From Oceanitalea stevensii (GTDB lineage Bacteria; Actinomycetota; Actinomycetes; Actinomycetales; Actinomycetaceae): 64,000 nucleotides of DNA. Numbering within the stretch: the stretch's first letter is position 1; the number at the start of each line of letters is the position of its first letter. Under the pieces are notes generated by a model. The model saw only the letters and a list, made by a program, of their open reading frames with translations. It ran no database searches and was not told the origin of the DNA. Of this stretch, positions 18,109-26,536 are shown piece by piece. The position numbers and the translations under genes are program-made. The DNA is taken from assembly GCF_014837105.1 (NCBI RefSeq), contig NZ_JACSPO010000003.1:124001-188000 (forward strand), written 5' to 3'.

Positions 18109-19257
18109 TCACCCCTGGGACGCGAGCCACTCCTCGTCGACGGCGACGACGCGGTCGTCCTCCGGACCCGGCTCCCCGCGGAAGGTGTTGGACGTGAGGA
18201 GCCACAGCCGCCCGTCCGGCGCGACCGTCACGGTCCGCAGCCGCCCGTACTCACTCTCGAGCAGCCGCTGCGGCTCGCCCGCCGCGCCGTCGGCCTCCAG
18301 CGGCACGCGCCACAGCGACTCCCCGCGCAGCGCGGCGACGTACACCGCGTCCTCGGTGACGGCGAGGCCGCTGGGGGAGGCGTCGGCCGGCCGCCACGTG
18401 ACGAGCGGGTCGACGTAGTCCGCGGCGCCCGCGGTCCCCTCGACCTCCGGCCAGCCGTAGTTGGCGCCCGGCTCGATCGCGTTGAGCTCGTCCCAGGTGT
18501 CCTGCCCGAACTCCGAGGCGTACATCCGCCCCTCGGCGCCCCAGCCCAGACCCTGGACGTTGCGGTGCCCCAACGACCACACTGGCGAGCCCGGGTCCGG
18601 GTTGCCGGGCGCCGGCTCACCGTCCTCGTCGACCCGCAGGACCTTCCCGCCGAGCGAGCCCGGGTCCTGGGACGTCGAGGGGACCGCGGCGTCCCCGGTC
18701 GCGACGTAGAGGAAGCCGTCCGGTCCGAACTCGAGGCGCCCGCCCGAGTGGTACGTCTCGCGCGGGATCCCCTCGAGGACGACGACGTCGGGCGCGAGCT
18801 GCTCGCCGTCGTGCACCATCCGCAGCACCCGGTTGTCGGTCGCGGTGGTGAGGTAGACGAAGACGTGGCCGTTGTCGGCAAAGTCCGGCGAGACGGCGAT
18901 CCCGAGCAGGCCGGTCTCGTTCTCCGCGGCCACCCCGGGCACGGTCGCCAGCTCGCGCGGCTCCTGCCCGGCGACCAGCTCGAGGACCCGCGCCGTGTCC
19001 CGTTCGGTGACCAGGGCGGTGCCGTCGGGCAGGAACGCCAGGCCCCAGGGCACGTCGAGCCCGGTGGCGAGCACCTCCGGCTCCTGGGGAGCGGGCTCCG
19101 TCGTCGTCGGCTCGGTCGTCGGCGTCGGCGTCGGCGCCGTCGTCGTCGGGCTGGGTGGCGGGGCGGTGGCCTGCTCCTTGTCTTCCCCGCCCCCGCACGC
19201 CGCGAGGACGACGACGGCGAGCAGTCCCGCCGTCGTCGTCCTCGCGGTGCGGGTCAT
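18109..19257 (-). CDS. PQQ-type glucose/sorbosone dehydrogenase-like lipoprotein
   Basis: Exported six-bladed beta-propeller related to soluble PQQ-dependent sugar dehydrogenases, 382 residues. The start at 19257 gives a lipoprotein signal MTRTARTTTAGLLAVV with lipobox LAAC (Cys21), followed by a Thr/Pro-rich linker. Family motifs include GLDVPWGLAFLPDGTALVTER, GLLGIAVSPDF, YHSGGRLEFGPDG and GHRNVQGLGW. Most actinobacterial homologues have no proven cofactor or sugar. An upstream in-frame ATG would overlap the SDR gene by 29 bp and spoil the signal peptide. Confidence 0.88.
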   Translation of the reverse strand: MTRTARTTTAGLLAVVVLAACGGGEDKEQATAPPPSPTTTAPTPTPTTEPTTTEPAPQEPEVLATGLDVPWGLAFLPDGTALVTERDTARVLELVAGQEPRELATVPGVAAENETGLLGIAVSPDFADNGHVFVYLTTATDNRVLRMVHDGEQLAPDVVVLEGIPRETYHSGGRLEFGPDGFLYVATGDAAVPSTSQDPGSLGGKVLRVDEDGEPAPGNPDPGSPVWSLGHRNVQGLGWGAEGRMYASEFGQDTWDELNAIEPGANYGWPEVEGTAGAADYVDPLVTWRPADASPSGLAVTEDAVYVAALRGESLWRVPLEADGAAGEPQRLLESEYGRLRTVTVAPDGRLWLLTSNTFRGEPGPEDDRVVAVDEEWLASQG

Positions 19258-19258
19258 G

Positions 19259-20125
19259 TCAGAAGACGGGCTTGCCGCCCGTGACACCGAGGACGGTGCC
19301 GGAGACGTAGCTCGCGTCGTCGGTGGCGAGGAAGACGAAGGCCGTGGCGACCTCGATCGGGTGGCCGGCCCGGCCGAGCGGTGCGTTCTTGCCGAACTCC
19401 GGCATCGACTCCGCGGGCTTGGTGGCCGGCTGGAGCGGGGTCCAGACCGGGCCCGGCGCCACGGCGTTGACCCGGATACCCTTGGGGCCGAGCTCGGCGG
19501 CGAGGTTGACGGTGAGGTTGTTAATCGCGGCCTTCGTCGAGGCGTAGTCGAGCAGCGTCTCCGAGGGCTGGAAGGCCTGGATCGACGTGCAGTTGATGAC
19601 GCTCGCGCCCGGCTTGAGGTCGTCGAGCAGGGCCTTGGTCAGCCAGAAGATCGCGAAGATGTTCGTCTCGAAGGTCTGGCGCAGCTGCTCGTCGCTGATG
19701 TCGGCGAGGGAGTCCTGGGCCATCTGGTAGCCCGCGTTGTTGACGAGGACGTCGATCCCGCCGAGTCCCTCGACCGCCGCGCGCGCGAGGGCGATGTTCG
19801 CCTCCTCGGTGCGCTGGTCGGTGGGGATGAGCACGCAGCGTCGCCCGGCGGCCTCGACGTGCTTCTTCGTCTCCTCCGCGTCCTCCTGCTCCTGCTCGAG
19901 GTAGGAGATCGCGACGTCGGCGCCCTCCTTGGCGAAGGCGATCGCCGTCGCGCGCCCGATGCCGGAGTCACCGCCGGTGATGAGGGCACGCTTGCCCTCG
20001 AGCCGCCCACGGCCGACGTAGCTCGTCTCGCCGTGGTCGGGCACGGGGTCAAGACGGTTCGTCCACCCCGGCCAGGGCTGGCTCTGCTCGGGGAAGTCCT
20101 TCATGGCGTTCGTGTCGATGTCCAT
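19259..20125 (-). CDS. SDR family oxidoreductase (YghA/YdaD-like)
   Basis: NAD(P)-dependent short-chain dehydrogenase of 288 residues with the long N-terminal arm typical of the general-stress YdaD/YghA group (QSQPWPGWTNRLDPVPDHGE). The cofactor motif TGGDSGIGRA, NNAGYQ, and the catalytic YASTK are present, and the C-terminus ends VSGTVLGVTGGKPVF. The ATG at 20125 is preceded by GGATGGGGGC. Its stop is 1 nt before the start of the downstream lipoprotein gene, so the two are co-transcribed. The substrate is unknown. Confidence 0.9.
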   Translation of the reverse strand: MDIDTNAMKDFPEQSQPWPGWTNRLDPVPDHGETSYVGRGRLEGKRALITGGDSGIGRATAIAFAKEGADVAISYLEQEQEDAEETKKHVEAAGRRCVLIPTDQRTEEANIALARAAVEGLGGIDVLVNNAGYQMAQDSLADISDEQLRQTFETNIFAIFWLTKALLDDLKPGASVINCTSIQAFQPSETLLDYASTKAAINNLTVNLAAELGPKGIRVNAVAPGPVWTPLQPATKPAESMPEFGKNAPLGRAGHPIEVATAFVFLATDDASYVSGTVLGVTGGKPVF

Positions 20126-20221
20126 GCCCCCATCCTTCGACCCACGCTGCCCGGCCGCATCCGGTGCCGGGCTCAGGCGGCCGCCAAGCAAATCAGGGCC
20201 GGGCACCGACACGCCGTCGCG

Positions 20222-20227
20222 TAGCCT
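20222..20227 (+). promoter_or_regulatory. -10 box for GNAT-MazG fusion gene (leaderless)
   Basis: TAGCCT ends 8 nt before the ATG at 20236, with no Shine-Dalgarno between. It lies in the 110-bp divergent gap after the SDR gene start. Confidence 0.5.
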
Positions 20228-20235
20228 GCGCGGTC

Positions 20236-21294
20236 ATGGAGCCCTTCACCCTGCACGACGGCGAGCTCACGCTCGAGGCGCCCACCCTCGCGGACGTCGA
20301 CCGCATCACCGAGGCCTGTCAGGACCCCGAGGTGCAGCGCTGGACCACCGTCCCCTCGCCCTACCACCGTGAGCACGCGGTGGGCTTCGTCGAGCGCTTC
20401 GTCATCGACGGGTGGGCGCGCGGGGACAACCACACCTGGGCGCTGCGCCACGGCGGTCGGCTCGTCGGCATGGTCGGGGTGACGCGGACCGAGGGCTCGG
20501 GGGAGATCGGCTACTGGCTCGCCCCCGAGGGCCGCGGCCTGGGCCTCATGGACCGGGCCGTCGGTCTCGTCCTCGACGCGGCCTTCGGCCCGCTCGGGAT
20601 GGAGCGGGTGGAGTGGCGCGCCGACGTCGGCAACTGGCCGTCCTGGAAGGTGGTGTGGCGCCACGGCTTCCGCCGCGAGGGCCAGGTGCGGGGGATGGGC
20701 ATGCACGGCGAGCGCCGCGTGGACCAGTGGATCGGCACGCTCCTGCGCGAGGACCCGCGCGAGCCCGCCCACCCGTGGGACGGGCCGGTTGCGGGCGTCG
20801 TCCCCGCGGACCCGCGCGACCCGGACGCGCTCGTGCGCCAGTTCCACGCGCACTTCGGCGTCCCGGTCGCCGACGACGCGCCGTCGGTCGACCGCGACCG
20901 CGTCCACCTGCGCATGGCGCTCGTCGCCGAGGAGCTCGCCGAGCTCGTCACCGCCGTCTACGGCGACGCGGCGGGACAGGAGATGGAGGCGGCCTTCACC
21001 CGCGCCGTCGCCGCCGACGACGGTTCCCGCGACACCGTGGCGGCCGCCGACGCGCTGGCCGACCTCGTCTACGTCCTCTACGGCATGGCCCAGGAGTGCG
21101 GGGTCCCGCTGCCCGAGGTGCTCGCCGAGGTCCACGCCGCCAACCTGTCCAAGCTCGGCGCGGACGGCCGTCCGCTGCTGCGGGCGGACGGGAAGGTCCT
21201 CAAGGCGGCCGGCTACCGGCCCCCGGACGTGGCCGCCGTCCTCGCGCGACGGGCGGCCGACCGCCTCACGGGCAGCGACGCCACGACCTCCTGA
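20236..21294 (+). CDS. GNAT acetyltransferase fused to MazG-like NTP pyrophosphohydrolase
   Basis: Two-domain protein of 352 residues. Residues 1-170 form a RimJ/RimL-type N-acetyltransferase (LTLEAPTLADVDRITEAC, GEIGYWLAPEGRGLGLM, VEWRADVGNWPS). Residues about 195-330 form an all-alpha MazG/PRA-PH-like pyrophosphohydrolase with the metal-binding EELAEL and DALADLVYVLYG, and the typical tail NLSKLGADG then ADGKVLKAAGYRPPD. The reading frame is continuous, so this is a real fusion rather than two overlapping genes. Substrates are unknown. A link between metabolite acetylation and house-cleaning of nucleotides is only a hypothesis. Confidence 0.85.
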   Translation: MEPFTLHDGELTLEAPTLADVDRITEACQDPEVQRWTTVPSPYHREHAVGFVERFVIDGWARGDNHTWALRHGGRLVGMVGVTRTEGSGEIGYWLAPEGRGLGLMDRAVGLVLDAAFGPLGMERVEWRADVGNWPSWKVVWRHGFRREGQVRGMGMHGERRVDQWIGTLLREDPREPAHPWDGPVAGVVPADPRDPDALVRQFHAHFGVPVADDAPSVDRDRVHLRMALVAEELAELVTAVYGDAAGQEMEAAFTRAVAADDGSRDTVAAADALADLVYVLYGMAQECGVPLPEVLAEVHAANLSKLGADGRPLLRADGKVLKAAGYRPPDVAAVLARRAADRLTGSDATTS

Positions 21295-21300
21295 CCGGTC

Positions 21301-23400
21301 TCAGGTGTTCTCGACCGTCCGGTCCTTGGTGTCGCCCTCCTCCGTGCCGAAGTCGTAGGCGGCGTCGACGCCGGGGCCGCCACGGAAGTGGTCCGCGCCC
21401 GTGTCGCCGTAGAGGACGTCGGCGCCGCGACCGCCGTCGAGACCGTCCTCGCCCGGGCCGCCGCCCAGCTGGTCGTTGCCGTTCCCGCCCCGGAGCTCGT
21501 CGTCGTGGCGCCCGCCGTCGAGGTGGTCGTCGCCGTCGTTGCCCGCGAGCCGGTCACGCCCTCTCTCGCCGCGCAGCACGTCGTTCCCGTCGCCAGCCCG
21601 GAGGTCGTCGTCACCGTTGCCGGCGGCGAGTGTGTCCTCACCGTCCTGGCCGCGCAGGACGTCGTCCCCGTCGCCGCCGGCCACGAGGTCGCCGTCGTCG
21701 CCTCCGCGGAGGTCGTCGCGACCGTCGCCACCGACCAGGGTGTCCTCCCCGCCGCCGCCCACGATCCGGTCGTCGCCGAGGCCGCCGCACAGCGTGTCCG
21801 CGCCGTCACGCCCGGTGAGGGTGTCGTCCCCGCGCCCGCCCAGCAGGAGGTCCGCGCCGGGCGTGCCCCTGAGGGCGTCCGGGCCGCTCGCGCCCGCGCG
21901 GACGCTCACGGTGAGTGTGGACGTCCCCGACGGCGCCTCGGCGGTCACCTCCACCGTCGCTTCTCGTACCCCTGCGCCGGGGGAGACGCTCAGGGAGACC
22001 GTCCGGTTCGCGTCCTCACCGCCGAACCTGATGCTCCGGGCGGGGACGACGGACTCATCCGAGGACGTCGCCGAGAGAACGACGTCCTGCCCGGTGGCAC
22101 CGGCCACCGTGAGGGCCACGGTGGCGCCGGCTGCGACGCACTGCCCGCCTCGCCCGGGGGTCGCCACGAGGGGCCCGTCGAGGTCGAGCGCGTGCACCCG
22201 GCTCGGCACGTTGCGGTTCTGCAGCGTGCGGTCGCCCAGCTGGCCGTAGTAGCTGTCCCCCCACGCCCACACCTCACCCGACGTGGTGAGCGCGACCGTG
22301 TGGCCGCCGCCCGCGCTGACGGCCGCAACGTCACCGTCCAGCCCGAGCACCGGCACGGGGGTCAGCACATGGTCCTCCGGGGTCTCGCTGGGGTCCTGGT
22401 CCTCGTAGCCGTTGCCCAGCTCGCCGAAGGTGTTCGACCCCCAGCAGACGACGTCGCCCGCGTCCGTCAGCGCGCACGTGTGGTGCTGCCCGGCGCTGGT
22501 GGCGGTGATCCCGCCGTCGAGCCCCGTCACCGGCACCGGGACGTTGCTGCTGCTCCTGCTGCCGGTCCCGAGCTGACCCTCACCGTTGCGTCCCCAGCAC
22601 AGCACCGCGCCGTCCTCCGTGAGGGCGCACGTGTGCTGACCGCCGGCGCTGACCGCGGCGACGCCTCGGTCGAGCCCGACGACGTGCACGGGCACCGAGG
22701 ATCCGTCGGTGCCGCCGTCGCCCAGCTGGCCGTCCGCGTTGCCGCCCCAGCACAGCACCGCGCCGCCGTCGGTCAGGGCGCAGGCGTGGGCCTGGCCGGT
22801 GCTGAGGGCCGCCACCCCGCGGTCGAGCCCGACGACGTCCCCCGGGACGGGGGAGCTCGGGTTTGCGGGGATCTCGACGTCGACCCCGTTGCCCAGCTGT
22901 CCGCGGCTGTTGCTGCCCCAGCACTGCGCCCCGCCGTCGACGGTGACCACGCAGGTGAACCCGTGGCCGGAACTGACGGCGGCGACACCCTCGCCCAGCC
23001 CGACCACGTCCACCGGCACGGTGGAGCCGGTGCCGTACCCGGTGACGCCGGTGCCGAGCTCCCCGGTCTCGTTGCCGCCCCAGCACTGCACGCCGCCGTC
23101 GTCGGCGAGGGCGCACGTGTGCCTGTCGCCGGCGGTGACGGCGGCGGTCCCGGTGGCCCGCCCGACGACGTCGCTCGGCTCGTGACGGTCGCGGGTCGTG
23201 CCGTCACCGACCTGCCCGTCCTCGTTGAGTCCCCAGCACGTGGCGGCGCCGGCAGCCGTCACCGCACAGGTGTGCAGACCGCCCGCGCTGATCGACGGAG
23301 CTGCGGGCGCGCCGTCGGCTGGGACGGGCGGGCCACCGACGGCCGTCGTGGCCGTGAGGAGCCCCAGGACTACCAGGGACCTGCCGATGATCGCTCGCAT
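21301..23400 (-). CDS. Secreted RCC1-repeat / RTX calcium-binding repeat protein
   Basis: Exported 699-residue modular protein. A Sec signal peptide (MRAIIGRSLVVLGLL...) precedes about seven RCC1 propeller blades (about 35-400), each with the HTCALTDDG-like and CWGxNxxGQLGDG-like pattern; the first six have paired cysteines and the last does not. A beta-sandwich linker follows (about 420-500), then about 15 RTX nonapeptides (GGxGxDxLx, about 510-670) that should bind Ca2+. The start at 23400 follows GGGAG. Adhesion or surface display is inferred. No transporter or sortase signal is seen. Confidence 0.88.
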   Translation of the reverse strand: MRAIIGRSLVVLGLLTATTAVGGPPVPADGAPAAPSISAGGLHTCAVTAAGAATCWGLNEDGQVGDGTTRDRHEPSDVVGRATGTAAVTAGDRHTCALADDGGVQCWGGNETGELGTGVTGYGTGSTVPVDVVGLGEGVAAVSSGHGFTCVVTVDGGAQCWGSNSRGQLGNGVDVEIPANPSSPVPGDVVGLDRGVAALSTGQAHACALTDGGAVLCWGGNADGQLGDGGTDGSSVPVHVVGLDRGVAAVSAGGQHTCALTEDGAVLCWGRNGEGQLGTGSRSSSNVPVPVTGLDGGITATSAGQHHTCALTDAGDVVCWGSNTFGELGNGYEDQDPSETPEDHVLTPVPVLGLDGDVAAVSAGGGHTVALTTSGEVWAWGDSYYGQLGDRTLQNRNVPSRVHALDLDGPLVATPGRGGQCVAAGATVALTVAGATGQDVVLSATSSDESVVPARSIRFGGEDANRTVSLSVSPGAGVREATVEVTAEAPSGTSTLTVSVRAGASGPDALRGTPGADLLLGGRGDDTLTGRDGADTLCGGLGDDRIVGGGGEDTLVGGDGRDDLRGGDDGDLVAGGDGDDVLRGQDGEDTLAAGNGDDDLRAGDGNDVLRGERGRDRLAGNDGDDHLDGGRHDDELRGGNGNDQLGGGPGEDGLDGGRGADVLYGDTGADHFRGGPGVDAAYDFGTEEGDTKDRTVENT

Positions 23401-23584
23401 GCCGTGGATCTCCCGTCCCGCACGAGCCCGACACCTCGACGGTACTCCTGCCGTGCCGGCGTGGCCCGCCCGGATAGGCGGCCGCCCGCGGTCCCGGAAC
23501 GGCCAGATGTGCCCGAGACGTAGCCTGGCCGCAGGCGGCCGCACCGTCCCGCGGCCGGCGTCCCGTCGGCGAGGGGAGCCCCCT

Positions 23585-24229
23585 GTGCCCTCATCAGTTC
23601 ACGTGCCGCGACGCCGCTGGTGGCGCCGCGCCCTCGTCGCCCGGTACGGCGCGCGTGGCCGCGAGCTCGCCCGGGCGGTCGACGCCGAGTACGGCGCGCT
23701 CCTTGCGACGCGTCCACCGTGGGCTGAGGGCAGCCGGGCGCTGCGCTTCCACGTCCGGCAGGCGATCCTCCCGGACCTCGCGGCCTACCGGGTGCTGAGC
23801 CGTGAGCGCGGTGACGCCGCGGTGGCCAGGGGAGTGGTGCGCGACCTCATGACGGCGCAGCTGCTGCCGGTGCTGCGGGTCGTCCGTCTCCTCGACCGGG
23901 TCGGTGTGCCCTTCGGGCGGCTGCGCCGCGTGACGCGGTGGCTGGTCCCGCGTGCGTTCCCGCCGGCGGGGTTCACCATCGGCTGGGGCAAGGACGACGA
24001 CGCCGGCCTGCGGTTCGACGTCACCTCCTGCTTCTACCTCCGGGTGCTGCGTCACTACGGCGCCCCCGAGCTGACGGGGGTGTTCTGCTACGGCGATCAG
24101 GTGGTCCTCGAGCAGATGCCACGCAGCGTGCGCCTCACCCGGGCCGGCACCCTGGCGACCGGTGCCGCTCGCTGCGACTTCCTCCTGCAGCCCGCGCGGC
24201 CTGCGGGCAGGGAGACAATGGCCCCATGA
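23585..24229 (+). CDS. L-2-amino-thiazoline-4-carboxylic acid hydrolase-like protein
   Basis: A 214-residue protein resembling the ATC hydrolase family, whose founding member opens a thiazoline ring to give cysteine derivatives; most members are uncharacterised. The recognisable part is C-terminal: RFDVTSCFYLRVLRHYGAPEL, of which TSCFY carries the conserved Cys, and VFCYGDQVVLEQM. The N-terminus is Arg-rich. The GTG start follows GAGGGGAG. The stop overlaps the start of the M3 peptidase (ATGA), so the two are translationally coupled, a pairing I cannot explain. Confidence 0.7.
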   Translation: MPSSVHVPRRRWWRRALVARYGARGRELARAVDAEYGALLATRPPWAEGSRALRFHVRQAILPDLAAYRVLSRERGDAAVARGVVRDLMTAQLLPVLRVVRLLDRVGVPFGRLRRVTRWLVPRAFPPAGFTIGWGKDDDAGLRFDVTSCFYLRVLRHYGAPELTGVFCYGDQVVLEQMPRSVRLTRAGTLATGAARCDFLLQPARPAGRETMAP

Positions 24230-26286
24230 CCGACACCACCCTCGCCGCGGACAACCCCTTCGCGGGCCCTTCGGACCTGCCCTTCGAGCTTCCCGACTTC
24301 GCCGCCGTACGCCACGAGCACCTGCGTCCCGCCATGCTCGCCGGGCTCGCGGAGCAGCGGGCCGAGTGGGAGGCCATCGCCTCCGACCCGGCCGAGCCCG
24401 ACGTCGCCAACACCCTCGAGGCGCTCGAGCTGTCCGGCAGCCTGCTGCGCCGCGTGGGTCCGGTCCTCAGCACCCTCGTCTCCTCCTGCGCGAACGACGA
24501 GCTGCGCGAGCTCGAGGCCGAGCTCGCCCCGCTCCAGTCGGCGCACTGGGACGCCCTCTACCTCGACCGCCGGATCTTCGACCGGCTCGAGGCGCTCACC
24601 GCGCAGGACCTCGACGCCGAGACCGCGTGGCTGCTCCGGACCTACCGCAAGGACTTCGTCCGCGCCGGCGTCCAGCTCGACGACGAGAGCCAGACCCGCC
24701 TGCGCGAGCTCAACTCGCGCCTCACCACCCTGGAGACGGAGTTCTCCCAGCGCGTGGTCAAGGCGATGGACGCGGGCGCCGTCCACGTCACCGACGCCTC
24801 CCGCCTCGCCGGACTGGACGAGGGCACCGTCGCCGGCCTCGCCCAGGCCGCCGCCGACCGCGGCCGCGAGGGCCACCTCATCACCCTCCAGCTGCCGACC
24901 CAGCAGGCCCTGCTCGCGCAGGCCGAGGAGCGCGCCCTGCGCGAGGAGCTCTTCACCGCCTCCGCGCTGCGCGGCACCGGCGTCGACGAGGCCAGCGACA
25001 CGCGCGCGACGCTCCTCGAGATCACGCGGCTGCGCGCCGAGCGCGCCCGGCTGCTCGGCTACGAGCACCACGCCGCCTACGTCGCCGAGGACGGCACGGC
25101 CGGCACCACCGCCGCCGTCAACGAGATGCTCGCGCGCCTCGCCCCGCCCGCCGTCGCCAACGCCGCGGCGGAGGCCGAGGAGCTGGCCCGGGCCCACGGC
25201 GCGCCGGTCGAGCCCTGGGACTGGTCCTTCCTCGCCGAGAAGGTGCGCCAGGAGCGCTTCAGCATCGACGACTCCGTCCTGCGCCCCTACCTCGAGCTCG
25301 AGCGCGTCCTGCGCGACGGCGTCTTCCACGCCGCCCACCGGCTCTTCGGGATCACGCTCACCGAGCGGCCCGGGCTGGCCGGCTACGCCGACGGCGTGCG
25401 GGTGTGGGAGGTGACCGAGGAGGACGGCAGCCCGCTGGGCCTCTTCGTCGGGGACTACTACGCCCGGGAGGGCAAGCGGGGCGGGGCGTGGATGCACAAC
25501 CTCGTCGACCAGTCCCACCTGCTCGGCCAGCGCCCCGTCGTCGTCAACAACCTCAACATCACCCGCCCGGCGCCGGGGGAGCCCACGCTGCTCACCTGGG
25601 ACGAGGTCATCACTGCGTTCCACGAGTTCGGTCACGCCCTGCACGGGCTCTTCTCCGACGTCCACCACCCCTCGCTGTCCGGCGCCAACGTGCCCCGCGA
25701 CTTCGTCGAGTACCCCTCCCAGGTCAACGAGATGTGGGCGCGCGACCCGGAGGTGCTGGCCCGCTACGCCCGCCACCACGAGACCGGCGAGCCCATGCCC
25801 ACCGAGCTGCTCGACGCGCTGCTCGCCTCCGCCCAGTACGGCGAGGGCTTTGCGACCACCGAGTACCTCGGCGCCGCGCTCCTCGACCAGGCCTGGCACC
25901 AGGTGGGCCCCGACGACGTCCCCACCGACCCTGCGGATGTCGAGGACTTCTCCACCCGGGCGCTGGAGCGCGCCGGCGCGTCGGTGCGGCTCGTGCCGCC
26001 GCGCTACCGCTCGACCTACTTCAACCACACCTTCGGCGGCGGCTACGACGCGGGCTACTACTCCTACATCTGGAGCGAGGTCCTCGACGCCGACACCGTG
26101 CGGTGGTTCGAGGCGGACGCACCCAAGGACGACGGCGGCCTGCCCGGTCGCGCCGCCGGCCAGCGCTTCCGCGAGGTGCTCCTGTCGCGCGGCCACAGCG
26201 CCGACCCGCTGAGCTTCTACCGGGAGCTCCGCGGTCGCGACGCCGACATCCGCCCGCTCCTCGAGCGTCGCGGCCTCACCACCTGA
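24226..26286 (+). CDS. M3-family zinc metallopeptidase (peptidyl-dipeptidase Dcp-like)
   Basis: Cytosolic thimet-type oligopeptidase or peptidyl-dipeptidase of 686 residues, degrading short peptides. The zinc motif HEFGH is at 466-470 inside TAFHEFGHALHGLF, with the distal Glu in YPSQVNEMW. The substrate-binding Gly/Tyr-rich loop TFGGGYDAGYYSYIW near the C-terminus is intact. The ATG lies in an ATGA overlap with the preceding gene. Downstream at 62 nt begins a perfect 46-bp palindrome that may act in 3'-end formation. Confidence 0.94.
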   Translation: MTDTTLAADNPFAGPSDLPFELPDFAAVRHEHLRPAMLAGLAEQRAEWEAIASDPAEPDVANTLEALELSGSLLRRVGPVLSTLVSSCANDELRELEAELAPLQSAHWDALYLDRRIFDRLEALTAQDLDAETAWLLRTYRKDFVRAGVQLDDESQTRLRELNSRLTTLETEFSQRVVKAMDAGAVHVTDASRLAGLDEGTVAGLAQAAADRGREGHLITLQLPTQQALLAQAEERALREELFTASALRGTGVDEASDTRATLLEITRLRAERARLLGYEHHAAYVAEDGTAGTTAAVNEMLARLAPPAVANAAAEAEELARAHGAPVEPWDWSFLAEKVRQERFSIDDSVLRPYLELERVLRDGVFHAAHRLFGITLTERPGLAGYADGVRVWEVTEEDGSPLGLFVGDYYAREGKRGGAWMHNLVDQSHLLGQRPVVVNNLNITRPAPGEPTLLTWDEVITAFHEFGHALHGLFSDVHHPSLSGANVPRDFVEYPSQVNEMWARDPEVLARYARHHETGEPMPTELLDALLASAQYGEGFATTEYLGAALLDQAWHQVGPDDVPTDPADVEDFSTRALERAGASVRLVPPRYRSTYFNHTFGGGYDAGYYSYIWSEVLDADTVRWFEADAPKDDGGLPGRAAGQRFREVLLSRGHSADPLSFYRELRGRDADIRPLLERRGLTT

Positions 26287-26347
26287 CCGCCGTCGCCTTC
26301 CTTCTCACGCCGACAGCTGGATCTCGCCCGCGCCCTCACTCACTCGT

Positions 26348-26497
26348 GCGCCGAGCGCTGAGTTGTTACCCGTAACAACTCAGCGCTCGGCGCAGGAGGA
26401 GGCGACGCCCGTAACAACTCGGCGCTCGGCGCGAGGACGCCGTAACAACTCAGCGCTCGGCGCGAGGGGACGCCCGTCACAACTCAGCGCTCGGCGC
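26348..26497. repeat. Cluster of five 22-bp repeats, the first two forming a 46-bp palindrome
   Basis: A 22-bp unit starting GTAACAACTC and ending GCTCGGCGC occurs at 26372, 26411, 26442 and 26476 on the plus strand, with one inverted copy at 26348-26369. Copies at 26348 (inverted), 26372 and 26442 are identical; 26411 and 26476 each have one substitution. The inverted and first direct copies are 2 bp apart and make a perfect hairpin. Spacers of 9-17 bp are rich in GAGG and CGCCC. The cluster fills the gap between the M3 and M20 peptidase genes. Function unknown. Confidence 0.9.
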
Positions 26498-26524
26498 GAG
26501 AGGGGGTGGGTCCGGTACCCGCGT

Positions 26525-26530
26525 TAGGGT
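26525..26530 (+). promoter_or_regulatory. -10 box for M20 peptidase gene (leaderless)
   Basis: TAGGGT ends 6 nt before the ATG at 26537. The last 22-bp repeat ends 28 bp upstream, so it could overlap the -35 region. Confidence 0.5.
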
Positions 26531-26536
26531 CGGGGC

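Noticed and set aside
26348-26393. Rho-independent terminator after the M3 peptidase
   Set aside because: The hairpin is perfect, but no T-tract follows on either strand and the unit repeats downstream without pairing partners, so a plain terminator does not explain it.
26372-26497. CRISPR array at the 22-bp repeats
   Set aside because: Spacers are only 9-17 bp, similar to each other and purine-rich, one copy is inverted, and there are no cas genes.
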